35,192 nt of DNA. It comes from Paracoccaceae bacterium. Its GTDB lineage: Bacteria; Pseudomonadota; Alphaproteobacteria; Rhodobacterales; Rhodobacteraceae. Under the pieces are notes generated by a model. It saw nothing but the letters and a program-made list of their open reading frames with translations. It was not told the DNA's origin and searched no databases. The position numbers and the translations under genes were made by a program. The stretch spans positions 1 through 35,192 of the forward strand of contig JALWPC010000636.1 of assembly GCA_026995265.1 (NCBI GenBank), written 5' to 3'. Shown here in pieces: positions 5,646-12,417 of the stretch (position 1 is the first letter of the stretch; each line of letters starts with the position of its first letter).

Positions 5646-5948
5646 ATGCAATATTACGACTTTAACAAGGATGGCCTGTTATTTGAGGACTTGGTCATCG
5701 AATGGACCGTCACCGGATTGGAAGAACCGGAGGCTAATGTCACATATATAGCGCAGTTTGAGGGCGAGCCGAATATGCTAGAAAGCAAAAACCCTGTTGT
5801 CAAGGCATTGGCCGAATGGATGCGCGGCGTTATCGAAGGCGACACTGACGCAGAAGCCGAGGCCATCGAGGGCGCTGGTTTTTCGTTTCGCAATAGCCCA
5901 GACGGGAATCCATACACAGGAAGCTGGAGGATTACAAATGGAAAATAA
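5646..5948 (+). CDS. Hypothetical acidic protein, 100 aa
   Basis: This is the first gene of the rightward early operon. I chose the ATG at 5646 because GGAGG (5636-5640) sits 5 bases before it. The in-frame ATG at 5634 would be only a few bases from the transcript start and has no site. The protein is acidic and beta-rich (EWTVTGLEEPEANVTYIAQF) and contains KALAEWMRGVIE. No family is recognised. As an immediate-early acidic protein it could be a host-takeover or defence-inhibiting factor, but nothing in the sequence proves this. Confidence 0.65.
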   Translation: MQYYDFNKDGLLFEDLVIEWTVTGLEEPEANVTYIAQFEGEPNMLESKNPVVKALAEWMRGVIEGDTDAEAEAIEGAGFSFRNSPDGNPYTGSWRITNGK

Positions 5949-6117
5949 TATTATCCGCGAGGTCGGTATTTACCGATTACTGGAAACCCCCGACGGGAAA
6001 TACTTCCTAATCAACACACATACAGATGACGAACGCAGGGTGTCACAAAGGCTGGCTTTCTTGTTGAAGGCAGAGGGCGACTCTAGTTTTGTTGAACAGT
6101 GTTCTTTTTTTCTTTGA
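5938..6117 (+). CDS. Hypothetical protein, 59 aa
   Basis: A GGAGG site before the ATG at 5938 and an 11-bp overlap with the gene before it support this start. The sequence is beta-strand-like at the start (REVGIYRLLETPDGKYFLIN), followed by a helix (RRVSQRLAFLLKAEGD). No family is recognised. It is the second gene of the early operon. Confidence 0.6.
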   Translation: MENNIIREVGIYRLLETPDGKYFLINTHTDDERRVSQRLAFLLKAEGDSSFVEQCSFFL

Positions 6118-6132
6118 TGCAGGAGAAAGCTA

Positions 6133-6489
6133 ATGACTAATATAGCACGCCTACCCCTTTCCTATCGCCAATTTACGGACACGGAACTTGAAGCGGCCTT
6201 CTGGCACCTGTCCACCGCCGCCCGCGCGGTTGATGAACTTATCTTGAACCACAAGCGCGTTCTCCCCTTCACTGGCGGCATGGGGTTCCCCGGCCAGTTA
6301 ACACCAATGGTTGCGCGCTGGGAGAAAGACCTAATCGAATTGGACCAGCATATGCAAAGGGTGATTAAGGAAATGACCTTGCGCAAGATGAAAATGCCGG
6401 ACTACGCGGCGGAAAAACAAAGCCCTGCCGATGAATGGCAGGCGCAATTTGAAAGATACGAAAGCCATCTTGGAGGATGTAATGACTAA
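6133..6489 (+). CDS. Hypothetical helical protein, 118 aa
   Basis: The start follows AGGAGAAAG. The protein is largely alpha-helical: one helix near residues 15-38 (DTELEAAFWHLSTAARAVDE) and another near 62-85 (KDLIELDQHMQRVIKEMTLR). It overlaps the ERF gene by 8 bp. No family is recognised. Its position directly before the annealing protein suggests a recombination or early function, which is inference. Confidence 0.65.
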   Translation: MTNIARLPLSYRQFTDTELEAAFWHLSTAARAVDELILNHKRVLPFTGGMGFPGQLTPMVARWEKDLIELDQHMQRVIKEMTLRKMKMPDYAAEKQSPADEWQAQFERYESHLGGCND

Positions 6490-7216
6490 AGAAAATGCGC
6501 AAGAACTCGCCGTGATGAACCAAGCGCCAACGCCGATGGAGTTAATCCAGAGCGCCATATCAAGCAATGTAACGCCGGAAGCCTTGGGCCAGCTAATGGA
6601 CCTGCAAGAGCGCTGGGAGGCCAACAATGCCAGAAAGGAATTTGACCGCGCCATGGTGGCCGTTCAAGGCGATATGCCGGAAATTGTTAAAACCAAGCAG
6701 GTGTGCTTCAAAAACAAGGCAGGCGGCTTCACCGAATATAAGCATGAAGACTTAAGCGAAATGGTGGAAATCCTGCGCCCAGTTCTCGCAAAACACGGCC
6801 TTTCGTTCCGGTGGCGCACTGCAAGCGATAAAAACCTTGTCACCGTGACCTGCCTTCTTTCCCATCAAATGGGCCATAATGAAGAAACATCTCTAAGCGG
6901 CGGCATAGATACCAGCGGCGGCAAGAACGCAATACAGGGCGTGGCTTCCGTTGTCACCTATTTGCAGCGCTATACCCTGAAGGCGGCTTTGGGCATTGCG
7001 GCGGGGCATGATGACGATGCACAATCTGTTGTCGAGCCTGACGCATCAAGTGATTGGATCGCCAAAATCGAGAACGCATCCACGGCAGCGGAGTTGCACG
7101 AAATCGGCCAAGAATTGAAGGGCGTAAATATGCCGCAAAACTCGCTTAACGCCGTCAAGAAAGCATATTCGGTGGCCCTGAAATCGCTTAGAGAGGCCGA
7201 CAATGGAGCAGCGTAG
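6482..7216 (+). CDS. erf: ERF-family single-strand annealing protein, 244 aa
   Basis: I chose the ATG at 6482, which has GGAGG six bases before it. The ERF domain spans about 50-180, with the conserved N-terminal EFDRAMVAVQGDMPEIVKT, the segment EYKHEDLSEMVEILRPVLAK and the characteristic GVASVVTYLQRYTLKAALGI. P22 Erf-type proteins pair complementary single strands during phage recombination and genome circularisation. The exonuclease that makes the single strands is the next gene, overlapping by 14 bp, so the two form a recombination pair like Bet/Exo. A short C-terminal helical domain (195-240) follows the catalytic core. Confidence 0.9.
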   Translation: MTKENAQELAVMNQAPTPMELIQSAISSNVTPEALGQLMDLQERWEANNARKEFDRAMVAVQGDMPEIVKTKQVCFKNKAGGFTEYKHEDLSEMVEILRPVLAKHGLSFRWRTASDKNLVTVTCLLSHQMGHNEETSLSGGIDTSGGKNAIQGVASVVTYLQRYTLKAALGIAAGHDDDAQSVVEPDASSDWIAKIENASTAAELHEIGQELKGVNMPQNSLNAVKKAYSVALKSLREADNGAA

Positions 7217-7811
7217 CGCAGAATGGATGGCGGCAAGGGCGGGCAAATTCACGGCTTCGCGCGCCTCGGCCTTGATGGCCAAGATACGGTCCGGCAAGCC
7301 CGCCAAAAGCCGAGAGGAACTAATCGTCACGCTGGCGGTCGAGCGCATCACGGGAGCATGTGTTGAGACCTATAGCAATGCGGCGATGCAGCGCGGGGTT
7401 GAATTGGAGGCCGAGGCTAGGGACGCCTATGTGTTCGAGACAGGGCAGGCGGTCGACGAGGTGGCGTTCATTGAATTTGACGGCCTGCCAAATACCGGAT
7501 GCTCGCCGGACGGCCTGATAAGCAAAGACGGCATGGTTGAAATCAAGTGCCCTGCCTCTATGGCCAAGCACGCTGACGCCATCCGCAAGGCGTCGCACGC
7601 GCAAGAATATCGCTGGCAGTTGCAGCATCAGCTTTTATGCGCCGAACGAGACTGGGTGGATATTGTTTCTTATGACCCGCGCTTTCCGGCGGGAATGCAG
7701 TTGGCAATCCACCGCGTCGAACGCGACAACGGCATGTTGGAAGAACTGGCCGAAGCCATCGAGGTGGCAGACAAGGAAGTCATTAAGATCATGAAGGAGT
7801 TGAAGAAGTGA
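7203..7811 (+). CDS. YqaJ-family recombination exonuclease, 202 aa
   Basis: The sequence matches the lambda-exonuclease fold. It has RSAEWMAARAGKFTASRASA at the N-terminus, RGVELEAEAR at 64-73, the catalytic SPDG (D103) and EIK (E113, K115) motifs, and YRWQLQHQL at 136-144. It degrades one strand of double-stranded DNA to give the substrate for the ERF annealing protein next to it. Length and motifs are those of an intact enzyme. The gene starts inside the ERF gene and its stop overlaps the GTG of the next gene. Confidence 0.92.
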   Translation: MEQRSAEWMAARAGKFTASRASALMAKIRSGKPAKSREELIVTLAVERITGACVETYSNAAMQRGVELEAEARDAYVFETGQAVDEVAFIEFDGLPNTGCSPDGLISKDGMVEIKCPASMAKHADAIRKASHAQEYRWQLQHQLLCAERDWVDIVSYDPRFPAGMQLAIHRVERDNGMLEELAEAIEVADKEVIKIMKELKK

Positions 7812-8140
7812 TAGCACAGAAGGATATAGAGAGATGCTTTGACTTCCTTAGGGATAGCGCCGCGCAGATAGCGGATGCCCGCATGAACAAGGTAAGAACC
7901 GAGGAGATGCGCAAGGTTATCTGGTCAGAAATGCGGCGCGCGTGCAATGAAGGAACGCAGGCTGAACGAGACGCTTTCGCTTATGCCTCCGAACAATACA
8001 AAAGCCATATCGAGGAAATGGCACAAGCCGCGAGGGCGTTTGAATTGCTAAAAGCCCAGCGCGAAGCGGCGATTGCGAAGATCGACGCATGGAGAACGAG
8101 CAGCGCGAATGAGCGCGGTGCGCAGAGGGCCATCAGCTAG
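7808..8140 (+). CDS. Hypothetical helical protein, 110 aa, GTG start
   Basis: The GTG at 7808 overlaps the exonuclease stop (GTGA), and AAGGAG lies 9 bases before it. The whole protein is predicted helical and highly charged (DARMNKVRTEEMRKVIWSEM and EEMAQAARAFELLKAQREAA). It may be a coiled-coil accessory of the recombination pair. No family is recognised. Confidence 0.65.
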   Translation: MIAQKDIERCFDFLRDSAAQIADARMNKVRTEEMRKVIWSEMRRACNEGTQAERDAFAYASEQYKSHIEEMAQAARAFELLKAQREAAIAKIDAWRTSSANERGAQRAIS

Positions 8141-8193
8141 GCGGGACTATTGCGCCCGTGAGGGCATAGAAATAAACCCAAAGGAGAACAGCA

Positions 8194-8418
8194 ATGTTTA
8201 AGATTGAAAAAGGAATTGAGGCCCCAAAAAGCAGGGTCGGGAGATACCCATGGAATGAGATGGAGGTTGGCGATAGTTTTTTGGTCCCATGCCGCGATGA
8301 CGAAAAGCGGGTGGTGCAAACGAAGCTGTGTGGTGCGTCGAGCAACAGGCGCAAATTCGGAGAACGATACAGGGCGGCGCAGGCAGAAGGCGGCGTTCGT
8401 ATTTGGAGAGTGAAGTGA
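8194..8418 (+). CDS. Small conserved phage protein, 74 aa
   Basis: AGGAG precedes the ATG. The sequence YPWNEMEVGDSFLVPC, then RRKFGERYRAA and a terminal EGGVRIWRVK, recalls a small family common in phage early regions with VGDSF and a basic centre ending in RVWR. The function of that family is not established; nucleic-acid binding is plausible from its basic centre. Its stop overlaps the next start (GTGA). Confidence 0.65.
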   Translation: MFKIEKGIEAPKSRVGRYPWNEMEVGDSFLVPCRDDEKRVVQTKLCGASSNRRKFGERYRAAQAEGGVRIWRVK

Positions 8419-8708
8419 CTGATAAACTCTACAAAATCAAGAAAATTACATGGAATGTTAAAAGGCCCGAATGCGAATGGAACGCCGTCCTTTATTCATT
8501 CATTCCCGTTGATTTTACAATCGTGCGCTTATCCAATGATGACTTTGTTTTGATCGAGACAACATACCTTCATAATTCGTATGTCGGAAAAGACGCACCG
8601 AGCCATATTGTCACATTACATAAATCAGAAAGAGAGGCAAAGAACGAAGCTAACCATCGCCTGGCGGTTAGGCTACAACCAACATATTTACAAGAGGTGG
8701 AGATATGA
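8415..8708 (+). CDS. Hypothetical protein, 97 aa, GTG start
   Basis: I chose the GTG at 8415, which overlaps the upstream stop and has GGAGA before it, over a longer upstream reading that runs through the previous gene. The sequence is beta-rich (DFTIVRLSNDDFVLIETTYL) and then a charged helix (SEREAKNEANHRLAVRL). No family is recognised. It overlaps the next gene by 4 bp. Confidence 0.6.
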   Translation: MTDKLYKIKKITWNVKRPECEWNAVLYSFIPVDFTIVRLSNDDFVLIETTYLHNSYVGKDAPSHIVTLHKSEREAKNEANHRLAVRLQPTYLQEVEI

Positions 8709-8962
8709 AAAAGCGTTGCAGAAACTGCAAGCATTGGGAACTTACAGAAGATTTAACTGATTGCCCCGTTCGACGATGCTTGGGCGAATGTTCCGCTACC
8801 CCTCATGTTGATGAGGCAAGTGATTGGACTGCGGATTTTTCGCGCATGGTTGAGGCCAAAGAGCATAAAAAGACAACGGCCTTCGCCGCAGATTCGAGCG
8901 GTTATTATGCCGGTCTACTAACCAAACCAAAGCACTATTGCTCAATGTGGGAGGAGAAGTGA
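8705..8962 (+). CDS. Small cysteine-rich protein, 85 aa
   Basis: Six cysteines are arranged as CRNCKHW near the N-terminus, CPVRRC and LGECSA in the middle, and HYCSMW at the end. This is the pattern of small phage metal-binding proteins with CxxC..W at one end and C.. W(E) at the other. It probably binds zinc. The role is unknown. It overlaps both neighbours in the early operon. Confidence 0.7.
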   Translation: MKKRCRNCKHWELTEDLTDCPVRRCLGECSATPHVDEASDWTADFSRMVEAKEHKKTTAFAADSSGYYAGLLTKPKHYCSMWEEK

Positions 8963-9339
8963 TGACCGACCAAGAATTTCAGAACTATATGATGGACTTG
9001 TGGAACATGTCAGTAGGCACCCATTTCACGCGCCCTAGAATCCATTGTGCTGATGGTTTCAGTGTGTCAATTCAGGCGGGGTGGGGAAAACATTGCTACC
9101 CTCGACCATCCGCTGATGGTGAAAGTATACATGAAATAAAACACGCCTACAGAGGACCATTCCATGAATGGGAATTGGGGTTTCCATCAGCACACCCGGG
9201 TGATGAAATTATGAAATATATAGACGGCAACCCTGAAACCACCGACCCTACACAAACAGTTTATGGTTATGTGCCAACGGTGGCGGTTTTAAGATTGCTT
9301 GAAGAACATGGCGGAATAGCAAAGGAAAAACAAAAATGA
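8962..9339 (+). CDS. Hypothetical protein, 125 aa
   Basis: I chose the ATG at 8962, just behind GGAGGAGAAG and touching the upstream stop. The sequence contains RPRIHCADGFSVSIQAGWGK, then CYPRPSADG and HEWELGFPSAHPGDEIMKYI. This resembles a small phage family whose members carry the CADGFSxSVQA/…YCxPR motif. Its function is not known to me. It lies in a run of small early genes with 1-4 bp overlaps. Confidence 0.65.
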   Translation: MTDQEFQNYMMDLWNMSVGTHFTRPRIHCADGFSVSIQAGWGKHCYPRPSADGESIHEIKHAYRGPFHEWELGFPSAHPGDEIMKYIDGNPETTDPTQTVYGYVPTVAVLRLLEEHGGIAKEKQK

Positions 9340-9698
9340 CAGACAGTATGGACGAAAAAGTAATGGAGGCGGTGGAAACACTGGTTAAGGTAAAGGTGGC
9401 CAAAGCGCTTGAGGAAGAAGATGCGCTAATTGAAAAAATGGTGATTAAAATACTTGAGGCCCCAATATATAGCAGCCGAGGCAAAAAAACATTCATCCAA
9501 GACGAGCTTGAGCATAGAGTTCGGGCCGTCGTGCAAAAAGAGGTTGAATTGTGCCTTGCTGCGCAAGCCGAAGTAATCAAACAAACAATACACGCTAAGG
9601 CTAAGCCTATCATGGACAAGTTGGTTGAACAGGTAATCAACCACTTCGACGAGGACGATTGGCGCGTTAAATTTGATATTCATTTGGGGGGCAGGTAA
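9336..9698 (+). CDS. Hypothetical coiled-coil protein, 120 aa
   Basis: The protein is almost wholly helical and charged (DEKVMEAVETLVKVKVAKAL, then EHRVRAVVQKEVELCLAAQA), which suggests a coiled coil or helical bundle. It starts in a 4-bp overlap with the previous gene and ends in a TAATG junction with the next. ATG at 9348 is an alternative start. No family is recognised. Confidence 0.6.
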   Translation: MTDSMDEKVMEAVETLVKVKVAKALEEEDALIEKMVIKILEAPIYSSRGKKTFIQDELEHRVRAVVQKEVELCLAAQAEVIKQTIHAKAKPIMDKLVEQVINHFDEDDWRVKFDIHLGGR

Positions 9699-10132
9699 TG
9701 GCCCTACGCATCGTATCAGGACCGGCCCTGCAAAAGGACGCTTATGCCAAGCGAGGCGTGAGGGAAAAGCCCTTCCGGTCGCAATCCTACATGGCTTGGG
9801 TGGCGTCACTGCCTTGCTGCGTCACGGGCTGCACAGCGGCCAAGAGAGACGCACACCATGTGAGGCTCGGGCTATTGCAAATGGGCAAGAGGCCGCCGGA
9901 CGATAAAACAGTGCCGTTGCTCCACACGCTTCACATAGACCAATACACGGGCGCTTTGCACAAGGTTGGTGAGGCAAGGTTCTGGACCATCCACGGGATT
10001 GATCCGCACCGCTTGGCAGACGGGCTTTTCGAGATTTGGGAAACGGCCTTGCCCATGCCCACAAAAACAGACTTGGCCACTAAATTTATAGCGCTTCGCT
10101 CGGCAATCAGCGCTTCAAGGAGGGTGTCGTGA
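9698..10132 (+). CDS. DUF968/Ref-like HNH-fold recombination protein, 144 aa
   Basis: The core has CCVTGC at 40-45, AHH at 52-54, a conserved PDD...VPL..L....H (67-79) and GEARFWTIHGIDP at 91-103. This spacing is that of the Ref/DUF968 group, small HNH-fold nucleases related to the P1 recombination enhancement function. Ref cleaves DNA at RecA filaments. Activity here is inferred from the conserved Cys/His set. It sits in the same operon as ERF and YqaJ, which fits a recombination role. Confidence 0.75.
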   Translation: MALRIVSGPALQKDAYAKRGVREKPFRSQSYMAWVASLPCCVTGCTAAKRDAHHVRLGLLQMGKRPPDDKTVPLLHTLHIDQYTGALHKVGEARFWTIHGIDPHRLADGLFEIWETALPMPTKTDLATKFIALRSAISASRRVS

Positions 10133-10398
10133 CATACGCACGAGTATTGGTATTCCAGGAGGGCAACCAATGGATTGCGCAGTGTCTTGATTTTGACATA
10201 TGCGCCCACGCGAAAGATGAGGCGACTCTGTTGTCGCGCTTTTCTGCCGTTTTTTCGTTTGAGCGGAATTTGAGTATTGAACGAAAAGGCAACCCCTTTG
10301 CTGGCCTAGACCCCGCTCCGGAAGAATACCACGAAATGTGGCGAGACGGAGGGCCTGCCAAAAGGGTCGTTATTTTGCTACAAGGAGAAGTAATATGA
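10129..10398 (+). CDS. HicB-like small protein, 89 aa, GTG start
   Basis: The GTG at 10129 overlaps the upstream stop (GTGA) and follows AAGGAGGG. The sequence RVLVFQEGNQWIAQCLDFDI, then CAHAKDEATLLSRFSAVF, has the strand-strand-helix layout of a HicB partial RNase H fold (W.A.C.D..I.A...). No HicA toxin neighbour is visible, so it is probably not a complete toxin-antitoxin pair. It could act as a regulator or as an antitoxin against a host HicA. The stop overlaps the next start (ATGA). Confidence 0.6.
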   Translation: MTYARVLVFQEGNQWIAQCLDFDICAHAKDEATLLSRFSAVFSFERNLSIERKGNPFAGLDPAPEEYHEMWRDGGPAKRVVILLQGEVI

Positions 10399-10970
10399 CC
10401 CCCCAACAAATGATACATTACGACATAGAAGGCGTTATATTAGATATTAAGGAGGGCCAAGCGGATAAAGTTTGTATTGAAACTTTGCGCCGCGTTCAGG
10501 ATTTTATCTTTAACCCATGGCAGCCTATTGAGGCCGCGCCGGAAGATAAAGAACTGCTCTTAATTAGGGTTAAAGACGGGCGGGTGGCCTGTTGTCCTTG
10601 GGTAGCGAAAATACCTAACCATTTATTTCCTAACCCAACTCACTGGATGCCCCTGCCCGAACCACTAATGGAGAAGAAAAATGAAAAAGACACAAACCCT
10701 TGGGCAGGTAAAAGCACCGAGGAGATTGTGCCTGATGCTGGCCTCGGGGTTTCAGAAAATCAAAGCTGTTTTTCTCATGTCGAAAAAAGAATATATATTT
10801 TTTCTGGGTTAACTGACTGTTTGAAGGGCGCTCACATATACAATTATAGGCGAATGTTGATAGAAAAATTTGATTTAGCGTTTCTTGATGCCTCTTGGAG
10901 GCTCACCAAAAAAGGCAAAGCCTATCTCTACGCAGCTTTGCGTGAAAAGATAGGGGGTGAGGAAGAATGA
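10395..10970 (+). CDS. DUF551-containing protein, 191 aa
   Basis: I chose the ATG at 10395, which overlaps the preceding stop. Residues about 37-85 (WQPIEAAPEDKELLLIRVKD to THWMPLPEPL) match the DUF551 module, with the W-x-P...P opening and the closing THWMPLPEP. A second region after about residue 100 (VEKRIYIFSGLTDCLKGAHI, then RRMLIEKFDLAFLDASWRLT) is unrelated and unrecognised. The protein may be a fusion of a DUF551 unit with a second small phage protein. Function is unknown. Confidence 0.65.
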   Translation: MTPQQMIHYDIEGVILDIKEGQADKVCIETLRRVQDFIFNPWQPIEAAPEDKELLLIRVKDGRVACCPWVAKIPNHLFPNPTHWMPLPEPLMEKKNEKDTNPWAGKSTEEIVPDAGLGVSENQSCFSHVEKRIYIFSGLTDCLKGAHIYNYRRMLIEKFDLAFLDASWRLTKKGKAYLYAALREKIGGEEE

Positions 10971-11141
10971 CAGACGCCATCAAAAGACTGCGCGATGCGT
11001 GCCGTTTGGAAATTCCGTCAAGAAGTAATCATGGAAGATGGCGACATTGATATTCTGCGCGGGCAAAATCTAGCCTGCTGGTGCAAAATCGGTGAACCCT
11101 GCCACGCAGACGTGCTGCTTAAATTAGCTAATGAGGAGTAA
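10967..11141 (+). pseudogene. Truncated, probably frameshifted DUF4326-type gene
   Basis: A start with a strong site (GAGGAAGAATG at 10967, overlapping the upstream stop) opens a 27-codon frame that ends at 11050. The +1 frame from 10995 to 11141 encodes 48 residues containing LRGQNLACWCKIGEPCHADV, the hallmark C-terminal motif of DUF4326, and it ends LLKLANEE. The usual N-terminal half of that family is missing. Either a single-base shift broke the gene, or the short 48-residue protein is made on its own from 10995 with a weak site. DUF4326 function is unknown. Confidence 0.6.
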
Positions 11142-11145
11142 GCAC

Positions 11146-11358
11146 ATGGCCACGAATATGAATATCAAGATAGTTTACCACAGGCTGCGCAATCTGCGCA
11201 TAAAATATAACGAAGGGCTGCACGAGCAATCGCAGAAGCTTGGCATAAGGCCCGTTACCATTTCTGCTATCGAGCGCGGGAAAATACAGCCACCAGAGGG
11301 TTTAGATGAAAAAATTAAAAACTGTTATCCAGAGGAACTAACCCATGACCAAGATTAA
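11146..11358 (+). CDS. XRE-like HTH protein, 70 aa
   Basis: GAGGAG precedes the ATG at 11146. The sequence RLRNLRIKYNEGLHEQSQKL, then GIRPVTISAIERGKIQPPEG, is a classical Cro/XRE helix-turn-helix: L...R......Q...A..LGI....IS.IE.G...P. It is probably a transcription regulator acting inside the early operon. The recognition helix carries PVTISAIERG. It overlaps the next gene by 14 bp. Confidence 0.8.
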   Translation: MATNMNIKIVYHRLRNLRIKYNEGLHEQSQKLGIRPVTISAIERGKIQPPEGLDEKIKNCYPEELTHDQD

Positions 11359-11572
11359 ATTAACCGACGAACAGAAATTCGAGAACCATTTGCGTAAATT
11401 GAATCGCGTCCCCTACAGACTATTGCTTCGCGCGCTTATCAGAACCCCCGTGCCACTCGACCTGAAAAACCCAAACGCACTCGGGTATAAAATATTCGCG
11501 TGGCAATGCTGCACAGCGCACCTATTGGAATCGTGGGAAATACAACGCGCAGAAAACAATCGGCGGGAGTAG
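11345..11572 (+). CDS. Hypothetical protein, 75 aa
   Basis: The ATG lies in the end of the HTH gene, with AGAGGAAC upstream. The protein is basic at the start (KFENHLRKLNRVPYRLLLRA) and has a CC pair (WQCCTAHLLESW). No family is recognised. It may be a partner of the HTH protein, but this rests only on the overlap. Confidence 0.55.
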   Translation: MTKIKLTDEQKFENHLRKLNRVPYRLLLRALIRTPVPLDLKNPNALGYKIFAWQCCTAHLLESWEIQRAENNRRE

Positions 11573-11576
11573 TGAG

Positions 11577-11846
11577 ATGAGCAGCAAACAGATTAACTTT
11601 CAACCAATCGACTATGAGAAAGTTGAATATGGCAAGCCATATTACCTTATGTTTCAAAATGGCGACATTATACGCGCCAGCCTTATAAGAGACCATGTGG
11701 TTGATGGTGACGATATTTGGCAGGACCAGTGGGTTGCCGTCGAGGGATCGCCATATCCAGAATGCTGGAGTAATGGTGCGTGCTGGGATTTTAACGAAGA
11801 CGGCGAACCGTCCATGCTGCCAAAGCTGATAGCGGAGATTCAGTGA
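11577..11846 (+). CDS. Hypothetical acidic protein, 89 aa
   Basis: The ATG at 11577 is 4 bases after the previous stop. The sequence is beta-rich and tryptophan-rich (YYLMFQNGDIIRASLIRDHV, then WQDQWVAVEG and ACWDFNEDGEP). No family is recognised, but the style is that of small phage proteins with one SH3-like or OB-like fold. Its stop overlaps the next start (TGATG). Confidence 0.6.
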   Translation: MSSKQINFQPIDYEKVEYGKPYYLMFQNGDIIRASLIRDHVVDGDDIWQDQWVAVEGSPYPECWSNGACWDFNEDGEPSMLPKLIAEIQ

Positions 11847-12010
11847 TGGTAGCCTTTAACTTCACTGTCTTTACCGACAAAATTCTCAACAGCAGCAAAA
11901 CCAAAACATCGCAAGGCCGCATGTGCGGCAATGCCGTTTGCCCACAACTCGCAGAAGCGCTCGCCCGGGCAAATTGCCAACATTTAGCACTCAACAAATG
12001 CGCAGCATGA
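11846..12010 (+). pseudogene. C-terminal stub of a DNA methyltransferase, 54 aa
   Basis: The ORF encodes only NFTVFTDKILNSSKTKTSQG, then RMCGNAVCPQLAEALARANC. This matches the C-terminal end of phage and bacterial cytosine-type DNA methyltransferases (…SKTxTxQxRMCGNxVxPxxAEALxRAN). The SAM-binding and catalytic motifs are absent from the upstream DNA. It has its own ATG with GGAG before it and sits in a TGATG junction. It is either a decayed remnant kept in the operon or a repurposed mini-protein. The family assignment rests on this motif alone. Confidence 0.6.
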
Positions 12011-12021
12011 GGAGATAGGTA

Positions 12022-12075
12022 ATGAATAAAAAACCCAAAAATCCACTCCCTCCCCCACCACCACCCCACCAATAG
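12022..12075 (+). CDS. Proline-rich micro-ORF, 17 aa
   Basis: This short frame has a good upstream site (GAGGAGATAGGT) and encodes MNKKPKNPLPPPPPPHQ. Six consecutive prolines would stall ribosomes strongly unless EF-P acts. It may be a leader peptide controlling the gene 12 bases downstream, or chance. Evidence is limited to the ribosome site and the composition. Confidence 0.35.
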   Translation: MNKKPKNPLPPPPPPHQ

Positions 12076-12087
12076 TGAGACAAAACA

Positions 12088-12417
12088 ATGGCCAAACCTA
12101 ACCGGTACGACCCGTGGCAATATACAGAAGAAGAAAAGAAGAATCTGGCCGAAAAATATCCGACCACAGAGGATTGCTTGGCCGCTATAGCGGAGATCAA
12201 CTCGCGCTTAGTAAATTTGGGCTGGAATAACGCAATCTATTGTCCAAAGGACGGCACGAGTTTTGATGCGATTGAATTTGGCTGCTCTACCATTTTTGAT
12301 TGTTGGTATGACGGCGAATGGCCGAACGGGCGTTATTGGGCATGTTATGGAGATGATATAGATATATGTCGCCCTGTTCTTTTTAGGCCGAGGAAAGAAA
12401 AACATGACCAAGATTGA
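12088..12417 (+). CDS. Hypothetical protein, 109 aa
   Basis: The ATG at 12088 has only a weak site (GTGAGAC). The N-terminal part is charged and helical (YTEEEKKNLAEKYPTTEDCL, then AAIAEINSRL). The C-terminal half is aromatic and cysteine-rich (FGCSTIFDCWYDGEWPNGRY, then WACYGDDIDICRP). No family is recognised. It overlaps the DUF5131 gene by 14 bp. Confidence 0.6.
   Translation: MAKPNRYDPWQYTEEEKKNLAEKYPTTEDCLAAIAEINSRLVNLGWNNAIYCPKDGTSFDAIEFGCSTIFDCWYDGEWPNGRYWACYGDDIDICRPVLFRPRKEKHDQD

Noticed and set aside
10129-10398. Complete HicAB toxin-antitoxin system
   Set aside because: Only a HicB-like fold is visible. Neither neighbour has the short basic HicA pattern with a catalytic histidine.
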